A stretch of DNA of 64,000 nucleotides from Gracilimonas sp. (GTDB lineage Bacteria > Bacteroidota > Rhodothermia > Balneolales > Balneolaceae), in NCBI RefSeq assembly GCF_014762685.1, contig NZ_JABURM010000005.1:1364001-1428000 (forward strand). The letters run 5' to 3'. Under the pieces are notes generated by a model. It made no database searches. It worked only from the letters and a program-made list of their open reading frames with translations, and was not told where the DNA came from. Position numbers and translations under genes: made by a program. Positions 44,855-52,344 of this stretch are shown here, piece by piece (position 1 is the stretch's first letter; the number at the start of each line of letters is the position of its first letter).

Positions 44855-45769
44855 ATGTTGATAGAAACCCAAAGCATAGAAATCAAGAAAACCATTCCCG
44901 AGGCCGAATGGAAAGTAAAGCAATCAGCCCACGAACAGCGTGTTGATGAGATTTTAAACGATTATCTGCAGGCCCGCTCGCGACAGGAAAAAAACCCTGT
45001 AATGGATTTTTTATTTGAGTATTACGCGTTTCGTCCGGCTAATTTGAGAAAATGGTCGCCCGGCATCGGTGTTGAACTTGAATATTCTAATTTTGACCAA
45101 CTTCCTGAAATCAGTGAATTCTCGGTTCGGGAAAATTCTGCATTTGTAGACCCGGTATTTTTTCCTAAAAAAAGAATTTCATCTTTGAAATGGATGTTGC
45201 AGATGTTAAAAAACACACAGTCCAGCCGGCCCTCTTTTGGTTGTTTTGGAATGCATGAATGGGCAATGGTATACAAAACGGACAAGCCCCGCCATAACCA
45301 AGTACCGCTTAGAATGGAACCGGAGAAGCTTGCCGAGTTTGTAGAGTCTCGCCCGTTGCTTTGCACGCACTATGATGCTTTTCGTTTTTTTACCAAGCCT
45401 GCCCAACCTATGAATCGGTTTGAATTATCGAGAGAAAAATTCCATGAAACGGAACAACCGGGGTGCATTCATTCCAATATGGATCTCTATAAATGGGCCT
45501 TTAAAATATATCCTTTTATCTCAAGCAATTTGATTCTGGAAGCCTTTGAATTGGCTGTGAAAGCTCGTCGTATTGATATGCAAGCCAGCCCTTACGATTT
45601 ACGTAATCAAGGATTACAGCCTATTAAAATAGAAACAGAATCGGGAAGAAAAGAGTACAAAAAAAAACAGGAGATGATTTTTGAAAAAGGCTTTCCGATT
45701 CGAAATGAAGTTATTAAAGCTTTGAAGAAGATTTTGTTGAGTGTTGAAAGTACAGCATTAAAAGAATGA
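44855..45769 (+). CDS. Conserved motif-rich protein of unknown function
   Basis: The 304-residue soluble protein has no signal peptide and no domain I can name with confidence. It carries several strongly patterned motifs suggestive of an enzyme: GCFGMHEWAMVY at 129-140, CTHYDAFRFF at 170-179, EQPGCIHSNMDLYKWAFK at 200-217, and DMQASPYDL at 241-249. I recall actinobacterial homologues labelled 3-methyladenine DNA glycosylase, but I see no helix-hairpin-helix or AAG-type glycosylase feature, so that label looks unsafe. The His, Asp, Glu and Cys residues in the motifs could bind a metal or act in catalysis. It is monocistronic and divergent from the UbiA-like gene. Confidence 0.6.
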   Translation: MLIETQSIEIKKTIPEAEWKVKQSAHEQRVDEILNDYLQARSRQEKNPVMDFLFEYYAFRPANLRKWSPGIGVELEYSNFDQLPEISEFSVRENSAFVDPVFFPKKRISSLKWMLQMLKNTQSSRPSFGCFGMHEWAMVYKTDKPRHNQVPLRMEPEKLAEFVESRPLLCTHYDAFRFFTKPAQPMNRFELSREKFHETEQPGCIHSNMDLYKWAFKIYPFISSNLILEAFELAVKARRIDMQASPYDLRNQGLQPIKIETESGRKEYKKKQEMIFEKGFPIRNEVIKALKKILLSVESTALKE

Positions 45770-45840
45770 TAGTTCACCTTTAGGTTCCGGAGCATTTATT
45801 AGAAGGCATCAAAATCATTCTATGTACATTCAACTCTTGC

Positions 45841-46887
45841 TTACTTCCCAATTTCCTTAAGTGCTGATTTAACTTTTTCCACATCCTTATCTGTTATTTC
45901 AAAGTGAAAAGTAGCCCGAATGGTTTGGTGGCCAAATTGGGTCATTAGTACCCCCTGATCTTCCAGTTTTTTCAATATTCCCTCCGCAGTGTTATTCACT
46001 GTGTCAAAAAGCAAAATATTGGTTTGCAGGTTGTTCATGTCCACGGCTAGCTCAGAGCTGTTGAAAATTACTTCTGCTACTTCAGCTGCACGTCGATGAT
46101 CATCTTTTAGCTTCTCCCAGTTATTGGATACTGCGTAATCTGCAGCGGCTGCAAGCAAACCAACCTGCCTCATTCCCCCACCCCACATTTTCCGATAACG
46201 GCGGGCTTTGGCTATTCGTTCTTTCGAGGAAAGAAGCATAGAACCAACCGGAGCACCCAATCCTTTAGAAAAACAAACCGAAATAGTGTCAGCAATTTTA
46301 CCGAAAAATGCGGGTTCGATTTCTGTAGCCGTAATGGCATTCCAAATTCTTGCTCCATCCAAATGAACCATTAATTTGTGCTCATCTGCAAAAGATTTAA
46401 TATTGCTCAACTCTTCTTTAGAATAGCACACGCCGCCGCCTTTATTTGTAGAATTTTCCAGACAGACAACTCTTGTTCTGGGCTCCCAATCAAAGTTTCC
46501 TCTTTTGGTGTGCTCCAAAATCTTTAAATTCAACTTGCCTCTTTTACCTTCTAATGTTCTTATTTGAACGCCTGAAAGTACCGAGGCCGCACCCGTTTCA
46601 TAATTAAAAATATGGCCTTTTTCATCAATCAAAATTTCATCACCGGGATCGGTTAACACTTTAATCCCCAACTGGTTACTCATTGTCCCACTGGGAACAA
46701 AAAGGCCGGCTTCCATGCCAAACATACCCGCAATTTTTTGTTGAAAAGCATTTACAGTCTCATCTTCCCCAAAAACATCATCACCAACTTTTGCCTGCAT
46801 CATGTAGTCAAGCATCTCCGGTGTTGGGCGAGTAATGGTATCACTTCGTAAATCAATCATATTCTTATTTTGCTTTTTCATTTTCAT
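45841..46887 (-). CDS. ltaE: Low-specificity L-threonine aldolase (beta-eliminating lyase family)
   Basis: This PLP enzyme splits threonine or allo-threonine to glycine and acetaldehyde. The 348-residue sequence has IDLRSDTITRPTPEML near residues 11-26, GDDVFGEDETVN near 35-46, LFVPSGTMSNQLG near 61-73 (PLP phosphate site), VHLDGARIWNA near 174-184, and the PLP lysine in VCFSKGLGAPVGS near 209-221. The start is ATG at 46887; the ATG at 46860, beginning MIDLRSD, is an equally plausible, shorter start. Monocistronic. Confidence 0.9.
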   Translation of the reverse strand: MKMKKQNKNMIDLRSDTITRPTPEMLDYMMQAKVGDDVFGEDETVNAFQQKIAGMFGMEAGLFVPSGTMSNQLGIKVLTDPGDEILIDEKGHIFNYETGAASVLSGVQIRTLEGKRGKLNLKILEHTKRGNFDWEPRTRVVCLENSTNKGGGVCYSKEELSNIKSFADEHKLMVHLDGARIWNAITATEIEPAFFGKIADTISVCFSKGLGAPVGSMLLSSKERIAKARRYRKMWGGGMRQVGLLAAAADYAVSNNWEKLKDDHRRAAEVAEVIFNSSELAVDMNNLQTNILLFDTVNNTAEGILKKLEDQGVLMTQFGHQTIRATFHFEITDKDVEKVKSALKEIGK

Positions 46888-47004
46888 AGAATATAATCAA
46901 TACCTGATCCGATCATAAAGTCTCACTCACTAAACACATGCAAAAAAGTTTTAAAATTAAAGAATTCCATTTAGATCAATCATCAATTATGGAGAGGGTA
47001 GTTT

Positions 47005-48198
47005 TTGAAGGTTGAAGCCAAATACGATATCGTTATAGCAGGAGGCGGACTTTCGGGACTTAGCCTTGCTTGGTATTTAGCAAAAGGCGGATATAAAGGT
47101 GCTGTTCTCGTTGTTGATGCGACCTTTGCCCCGACCAATGACAAAACCTGGTGTTTCTGGACAGACAAAGAGCCTCCTTTCAAACAAATTATATATAAAA
47201 AGTGGAAGAAAACGTGGGTATCTGTATTAGACTACAGTACTTTTCGCTACCTGAATGAATACAGTTATTACTGCATACGCAGCGGGGATTTCCGCGAGTA
47301 TGTGCTTCGGGAATTAAGAAAGCACAAGAATTTTGACTTACTGGAAGAAAATATTTTAGACTTTTCAGCCAATAAAAATAAAGCTGTTTTATTAACAAAA
47401 AATGGCGACAGTTACCTGGCTAATCATATTTTTCAAAGTGTGGTAAAGCCTAAAAACCTGGATTCTTCAAAAATTAAGTATCCTCTTATTCAGCATTTCT
47501 TAGGATGGGAAGTAAAAACGTTTGAACCATCCTTTGATCCTGAAACCTTCACCATCATGGATTTTGACAGTGACTTTAGCCCCGGTGTTGGTTTTATGTA
47601 CGTATTGCCCTTTACTCATGAAAAAGCATTACTTGAGTTCACAGTTTTTTCACAGGATCCTCTTAAAAAGAAACAATACAAGCAGAAAATAAGACATTAT
47701 TTATATCATCAATTTGGGCTCGATAAAGAACATTATGAAATCACCCGAAAGGAATATGGGGAGATTCCAATGGAGGATCGCCCTCATATCCCCTTTTATG
47801 AAAATAATATATTCAACTTGGGTTCTGTCGGCGGCCAGACGAAGCCAAGTACAGGGTTTACATTTACAAGGATACAGGATTATGCCCAACAACTCGCCCA
47901 AAATTTGATTCAAGGTTTTGATCCTCTTCCTCCACAGCCTTCAAAATATAAATATCGTTATTACGATCTGCTACTTTTGCACATTCTTTCAAATTCTACA
48001 GAAGATAGCCTTAGGGTATTTCACTCCCTTTTCAAGAAAAACAGCTTAGATGAAATCTTTCGGTTTTTAGGAGAGGACACCAATTTCAGGCAAGACTTAA
48101 AGATTATGTCATCGGTACCTTATACTCCCTTTTTTAAAGCCATTTCAAAAAATATTCCTTTCTCAAAAAAATTATTTAACTCTCCCCTTACGTCATAG
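47005..48198 (+). CDS. crtY: Lycopene beta-cyclase
   Basis: CrtY closes the ends of lycopene to beta-carotene in the membrane. The 397-residue protein starts with the dinucleotide-binding motif DIVIAGGGLSGLSLAWYLAKGG (residues 8-29), then DKTWCFWTD near 46-54, a typical cyclase feature, GVGFMYVLPFT near 195-205, and GEIPMEDRPHIPF and GGQTKPSTGFTFTRIQDYA toward the C-terminus. The start is TTG at 47005, backed by GGAGAGGG at 46990-46997; the ATG at 46989 is out of frame. No other carotenoid gene is adjacent, but the UbiA-like gene is 2.3 kb away. Yellow-orange pigmentation of the organism is a reasonable inference. Confidence 0.88.
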   Translation: MKVEAKYDIVIAGGGLSGLSLAWYLAKGGYKGAVLVVDATFAPTNDKTWCFWTDKEPPFKQIIYKKWKKTWVSVLDYSTFRYLNEYSYYCIRSGDFREYVLRELRKHKNFDLLEENILDFSANKNKAVLLTKNGDSYLANHIFQSVVKPKNLDSSKIKYPLIQHFLGWEVKTFEPSFDPETFTIMDFDSDFSPGVGFMYVLPFTHEKALLEFTVFSQDPLKKKQYKQKIRHYLYHQFGLDKEHYEITRKEYGEIPMEDRPHIPFYENNIFNLGSVGGQTKPSTGFTFTRIQDYAQQLAQNLIQGFDPLPPQPSKYKYRYYDLLLLHILSNSTEDSLRVFHSLFKKNSLDEIFRFLGEDTNFRQDLKIMSSVPYTPFFKAISKNIPFSKKLFNSPLTS

Positions 48199-48245
48199 CT
48201 TATCTTTTTGAAAAGAACATGTCATAACTTTTAAAATCTCCCTTT

Positions 48246-48941
48246 CTATCTTGTAAAAAGAAACTGTGATAAAATTGCAGTAACTGCAGTCTCGGCTCGG
48301 AGTCTGTATTTTCCTAAAGAAATAAACGCTGTTCCGTTTTCTTTAGCAAGTTCTATCTCACGATCTGAAAATCCTCCTTCCGGGCCTACAAGCAACAAGT
48401 TGTTCCCCTCATTCAACTTATCGGCACGGTTTTCTTCAACTTCCATATGTGCCATAACCGGATTAAAACCTTGGTAATCCTTGAAAACTTCATCCAAAGA
48501 ATCTTTATAAACAACTTTAGGAAGCCAATAACGCTTGCTCTGTTTGAATGCACTCAACACTATAGATCTTAGTCGCTCTTCATTAACCCTGGAGCGTTCT
48601 GAGTGATCCGCATCAAACACACAGATTTCCCAAGCATCCAGCTCCACGGCTTTTTCAACAGCAAACTCTAACCGATCTCTTTTCTTGATTGCCCCAAATG
48701 CCAAAACTTTTTTTACCCGGGATTCAGGATGTGAAGTTGTTTCTTCTATATCTGCCAGCACAGAGTTTTTGGAAATAGAAGTAACCTTTGTCCGGTACCT
48801 GTTTCCTTTCCCATCCGAAGCAAAAAGCTGGTCTCCAATATTAAACCTTAGAACTTTAGCAGCATGGCGTGCTTCCTGGCCCTCCAGTTCAAGCTGATTT
48901 CCATAGATATTTCCCGGTTCGGTAAAAAAAACATTATCCAT
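48246..48941 (-). CDS. rsmE: 16S rRNA m3U1498 methyltransferase
   Basis: RsmE methylates N3 of U1498 in 16S rRNA, using S-adenosylmethionine, in the assembled 30S subunit. The 231-residue protein has an N-terminal PUA-like RNA-binding domain (EARHAAKVLRFNIGDQLFASDG near residues 24-45) and the C-terminal SPOUT knot with NNLLLVGPEGGFSDREI near 178-194 and SLGKYRLRAETAVTAILSQF near 209-228. It is convergent with crtY and follows the BFD-like gene by about 50 bases on the same strand. Confidence 0.94.
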   Translation of the reverse strand: MDNVFFTEPGNIYGNQLELEGQEARHAAKVLRFNIGDQLFASDGKGNRYRTKVTSISKNSVLADIEETTSHPESRVKKVLAFGAIKKRDRLEFAVEKAVELDAWEICVFDADHSERSRVNEERLRSIVLSAFKQSKRYWLPKVVYKDSLDEVFKDYQGFNPVMAHMEVEENRADKLNEGNNLLLVGPEGGFSDREIELAKENGTAFISLGKYRLRAETAVTAILSQFLFTR

Positions 48942-48990
48942 TCTTAATACTCATATTTATTTCCGGAATTTAAAATTCAATGGCCCTTAC

Positions 48991-49236
48991 TCAACGATCT
49001 TCCGAAGGCATGCCTTTAGTGGATTTTTTCTTGTAATAAGCACCAGGCTCAAATGCTGTTTCTCCCGTCTCTAACATTAAATCGATATAGGGAATGCATA
49101 AACCACACCCACAACCACAAAAGTCTTGAGCCTGAAGTTCTTCTACACTACTAAAATTATTTTCTTTGGCATATTCCTTTATTTCGGAAAATTCACGGGA
49201 GTGGCAAATGCATTTGCTGACTAAAAATCGGCTCAT
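48991..49236 (-). CDS. BFD-like [2Fe-2S] small ferredoxin
   Basis: The 81-residue protein has cysteines spaced as in bacterioferritin-associated ferredoxin: C9-x-C11, then 32 residues, then C44-x-x-C47, within a FCGCGCGLCIPYID stretch that adds two extra cysteines (C40 and C42). BFD-type domains carry one [2Fe-2S] cluster and deliver electrons, for example to iron-loaded bacterioferritin. The ATG overlaps the stop of the dCTP deaminase gene by four bases (ATGA), so the two are translated together. No bacterioferritin is nearby. The C-terminal 25 residues are basic and unstructured-looking. Confidence 0.75.
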   Translation of the reverse strand: MSRFLVSKCICHSREFSEIKEYAKENNFSSVEELQAQDFCGCGCGLCIPYIDLMLETGETAFEPGAYYKKKSTKGMPSEDR

Positions 49237-50447
49237 GGCTGTTTGAAATGTTTACCGAGTTTGAGATCCTGTCCCTGGTAATTACTTTCAATTTCATCAC
49301 CATAAACAAAATCCGGGCGTTCCGCATTGGGTTCAAACTGCATACTAAACATGGTTTGTCCATCCTCAATCATAAATGGCACGTCGTGAGAGCGTACCTC
49401 CAGCACGGCGCGGGCTCCCTTATCTTCAATAGTACCGCCAAAACCGCTATCAAAAAATCCTGCATAGTGGGTTCTAAGCTCTCCTGAGCCGGTATCATAA
49501 GCCATCATTTCGCAGGCCAGGTGAGCCGGCACCCGAATACGCTCTTTCGAGGCAAAAATATAAAAAGCCTCCGGTTCCAGGATTAACTGATCATTTTGTT
49601 GAGCATAAATGGGTTCCCAAAATTCATCTATTTCATAATGGCCAATATTGGCAAGATCTATGTAATTGTTATGTTTTTTGGCTTTGTAGCCTATGATCTC
49701 TCCTTTTTTTCCTTTAAGGTGAACACTCATAAATAATCCCTGTTTCACCTTTATTTTCTCCATAGAAACCGGTTTTCGGTTTTCATTGAATAAAAGCGGA
49801 TCGGAACCATGAACCCGCAATAAATCCTGATCTGAAAGCACCTCAAACCCATGACGAACCCTGAGCTGATTTAATCGTTGTCCTGTTTTCACTTTAATGG
49901 AAAATGACTTTGGTACTACTTCTAAATACAACCCACCCTTATAGCCCGGCGTGATTTCTTCAAATCGGTGCGAATAGTCGGTAATCACCCTTGTAAAAAC
50001 ATCCAGGCGGCCGGTAGAACTTTTTGGATTAGCTTTAGCTGAAAGGGTTTCAATGGTTCCGAGCTTTACATCACTTTTCTCTTCACTTCCGTTAAACAAT
50101 CCTTTTTGAACAGAATTGTTTGACTCCGGCATACTTAATGATTCCAGCAAAGGTATGATGTACACACAATTTTGTTCCAATACGGCACCTTCTGTAATCG
50201 GAACTTCATACATCTTAAGTTTCCCGACTTTTTCTTCAACCGTATCATTTTCGGGCAGAAAACTGCATCGTACACGATAGGCCACTTTACCCAGCCTTAA
50301 ATCAATAGAATTTGGTTGAAATTGATCTTCTTCAATGGGGTAGTCCGAATCAGAATTAATAATTCCCAGCTCATGAAGGAGCTTAAGTTTTTGGACCGGC
50401 AAAATACCTTTTGTGCGAAGCTGAACTTCTTTCAGGATCTCAGACAT
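49233..50447 (-). CDS. Two-domain dCTP deaminase-like protein
   Basis: The 404-residue protein (ATG 50447, beginning MSEILKEVQLRTKGILP) is about twice the length of a normal Dcd and is built of two dUTPase-fold halves. The N-terminal half has QPNSIDLRLG near residues 48-57 and ITPGYKGGLYLEVVP. The C-terminal half has YAGFFDSGFGG and RAVLEVRSHDVPFMIEDGQ, with a catalytic-type Glu in each. This fits the bidomain 2'-deoxycytidine 5'-triphosphate deaminase family known from Alphaproteobacteria, which makes dUTP for dTMP synthesis. A longer in-frame ATG at 50504 adds a non-conserved leader. It is coupled to the BFD-like gene downstream. Confidence 0.85.
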   Translation of the reverse strand: MSEILKEVQLRTKGILPVQKLKLLHELGIINSDSDYPIEEDQFQPNSIDLRLGKVAYRVRCSFLPENDTVEEKVGKLKMYEVPITEGAVLEQNCVYIIPLLESLSMPESNNSVQKGLFNGSEEKSDVKLGTIETLSAKANPKSSTGRLDVFTRVITDYSHRFEEITPGYKGGLYLEVVPKSFSIKVKTGQRLNQLRVRHGFEVLSDQDLLRVHGSDPLLFNENRKPVSMEKIKVKQGLFMSVHLKGKKGEIIGYKAKKHNNYIDLANIGHYEIDEFWEPIYAQQNDQLILEPEAFYIFASKERIRVPAHLACEMMAYDTGSGELRTHYAGFFDSGFGGTIEDKGARAVLEVRSHDVPFMIEDGQTMFSMQFEPNAERPDFVYGDEIESNYQGQDLKLGKHFKQP

Positions 50448-50566
50448 ATTGTTTTTTACGTGCTTGTTTTCGAAGGAAGATAATGAGCCAAAGGGAATAT
50501 TCAATAATCAATATCCGGTGATAGATATCGGAATTTGAATCGCATCATTAATTGATTGAATATTTT

Positions 50567-51385
50567 TTATTTCAACCAATCACTATATAATTCAGGGCGA
50601 CGGTCTCTTAAAAATAGTTTTTTTGCATGAGATTCTTGTACTTCCGAAAGGTTTACATCACAATATAAAATTTCTTCTGTTCCTGTTCCCGCTTTGGCAA
50701 TTACTTCTCCTGAGGGATTACATACAAATGATTCACCTGCAAAAGTTAACTTCGGCTCTTCTCCTACACGATTACATAAAGCAGTAAAGTATCCGTTTTG
50801 AAAAGCAGCCGTTCGTACTTCGGCTTCATATAATCCATCCGGCCATTCGCCCACAGAGCCAGCTTGGGGAATAAATACGATTTCAGCTCCTGCTATTGCC
50901 AGGGCACGCATGTATTCCGGATAGTGACGGTCATAGCAAATTGCCACGCCTATTTTACCGAAAGGTGTTTTATAAACTGGTGCCCCCTGATCTCCGGGGG
51001 TATAGTAATCTTGTTCGTAGAAACATGCGTAATCCGTAATGTGTACCATCCGCGTAGTGCCTAAAATAGTGCCGTCGCTATGGATAACAGGTGAGCTATC
51101 GTAAAGCGAATCACCGTCTTTTTCATACAAATTCAGAATAATCACCACTCCATGTTCTTTGGCTATTTCAGCAAATGCATCAGTGATTGGCCCCGGGATC
51201 GTTTCAGCATACTTAGACGGAGCCTCAGGATTTTGATGCTGTGGATAGAAGGGCTCAAAACCTAATTCTGCAAAGCAAAGAATATTGGCGCCGGCTTTGG
51301 CAGCTTCTCTTGCAGATTTTAATCCACGAGCTAAATTTTGAGCTTTATCTACGGAACAAGGTTGTTGGATAAGTGCGATTTTCAT
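50567..51385 (-). CDS. Nitrilase-superfamily hydrolase (N-carbamoylputrescine amidase-like) lacking the usual lysine
   Basis: From ATG 51385 (MKIALIQQP) the product has 272 residues; an upstream in-frame extension of 12 residues has no conservation. It has the carbon-nitrogen hydrolase core: the catalytic Glu40 in LCFAELGFEPF and Cys150 in VAICYDRHYPE. The region that normally reads Arg-Lys-x-His with the catalytic lysine reads RMVHITD near residues 112-118, so the lysine seems to be replaced by Met113. The remainder (FYEQDYYTPGD) matches the N-carbamoylputrescine amidase / beta-ureidopropionase branch. It may be a sub-branch with altered chemistry. Substrate unknown; monocistronic. Confidence 0.78.
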   Translation of the reverse strand: MKIALIQQPCSVDKAQNLARGLKSAREAAKAGANILCFAELGFEPFYPQHQNPEAPSKYAETIPGPITDAFAEIAKEHGVVIILNLYEKDGDSLYDSSPVIHSDGTILGTTRMVHITDYACFYEQDYYTPGDQGAPVYKTPFGKIGVAICYDRHYPEYMRALAIAGAEIVFIPQAGSVGEWPDGLYEAEVRTAAFQNGYFTALCNRVGEEPKLTFAGESFVCNPSGEVIAKAGTGTEEILYCDVNLSEVQESHAKKLFLRDRRPELYSDWLK

Positions 51386-51501
51386 TTCAAGGACAAGGCT
51401 AAAAAATTGAGTTAGAAACACTCAAAGCTACGAAACTAGATTTAAAAACCAACCTGTTCAGGAATCCATTTTACATTTTCTGCGACAGGGATATAATAAA
51501 A

Positions 51502-51522
51502 AAGGCTCCGAATTGGAGCCTT
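51502..51522 (-). terminator. Intrinsic terminator after the mini ribosomal peptide gene
   Basis: AAGGCTCC at 51502-51509 and GGAGCCTT at 51515-51522 form an 8-base-pair stem with a five-base loop. On the reverse strand it is followed by TTTTTTATTAT, the expected U-tract, 25 bases beyond the stop codon at 51548. Confidence 0.85.
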
Positions 51523-51547
51523 ACTAAAATATAAAAATGAAAAAATC

Positions 51548-51640
51548 TTACTTTTTCTTCTTATGTCTGTTTTTTCTCAGACGTTTTTTACGCTTGTGCT
51601 TTGCAATTTTGGCGCGCTTTCTTTTTTTACCACTCGGCAT
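51548..51640 (-). CDS. AURKAIP1/COX24-domain mini ribosomal protein (mS38-like)
   Basis: A 30-residue, almost entirely basic peptide is encoded from ATG 51640 to TAA 51548. It opens MPSGKKRKRAKIAKHKRKKR and ends in a run of lysines. This is the bacterial form of the AURKAIP1/COX24 domain (DUF1713), related to mitochondrial small-subunit protein mS38 and found in Bacteroidota-related genomes, so it probably sits in the decoding region of the 30S subunit. It is easily missed because of its length. A terminator follows at 51502-51522; the HU gene lies upstream on the same strand. Confidence 0.85.
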   Translation of the reverse strand: MPSGKKRKRAKIAKHKRKKRLRKNRHKKKK

Positions 51641-51723
51641 AAATACTCACCTAACTGTGTTTTATAAAAATTACTGTTGTTCGAACGATTGTAAAAATAA
51701 GAAGTTTTGACAGGTTTTCTAAA

Positions 51724-52017
51724 TCAATTTTCAATCATGTGTGCTTCGTTCACTGCCTCTTTAAAATCTTTCGACATTTTTAATACCGGAGCGTATTGTT
51801 CAGGTACTATAACTTCTTCATTTGTTTTTGGATTTCGGGCCACTCTTTGTGCTCTCTTTACAACTTTAAAACTGCCAAATCCTCGTAATTCGATATTTTC
51901 TCCGCGTTTCATGGCATCAATTACCGTTTCCATGAATCCGTTTACGACTGCCTCGGTTTCCACTTTAGTTAAACCTACAGATGACGAAATAATATCAACA
52001 ATGTCTGCTTTAGTCAT
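51724..52017 (-). CDS. HU/IHF-family DNA-binding protein
   Basis: The 97-residue protein is a standard HU-type nucleoid protein: MTKADIVDIISSSVGLTKVE at the N-terminus, GENIELRGFGSFKVVKR near residues 39-55, ARNPKTNEEVIVPEQYAPV near 60-78 (the DNA-embracing arm), and a final FKEAVN helix. It forms dimers that bend DNA. The arm wording and the IELRGFGSF signature do not settle HU versus IHF. The mini ribosomal gene lies 80 bases downstream. Confidence 0.92.
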   Translation of the reverse strand: MTKADIVDIISSSVGLTKVETEAVVNGFMETVIDAMKRGENIELRGFGSFKVVKRAQRVARNPKTNEEVIVPEQYAPVLKMSKDFKEAVNEAHMIEN

Positions 52018-52344
52018 GATCTAAAAGGTTGATTCTATATTAATATGGGGTTCAAAATACTACAATGAAAACAAAGCTACTAAGAAATCGTTCACAAATT
52101 TTGCTAATAATTTTACACAGTGATTTGGTGGTATTATGATGTCAGGATGATTTGAGCTTAAACTCAAAGCCGTTAAACTGTCCTTTAATACCTTATAAAC
52201 CTTGATTTCTTTAAAATTACTTTATTATTCCCCGGCGAATATTCCATATTTAATATTCAACAAATGTTATCCTTTAATATTCCCAAATGTTTTTTACTTT
52301 CTCCCTGCCCTCTTACTAATATCCTTAACCAATAAATTTATTTC
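52018..52344. other. Divergent intergenic region, no gene seen
   Basis: These 327 AT-rich bases separate the divergent HU and AGCS symporter genes and must hold both promoters. A small dyad (TTTGAG-CTTAAA-CTCAAA) lies near 52155-52172. No convincing -33/-7 pair, RNA fold or open frame is visible. Confidence 0.5.
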
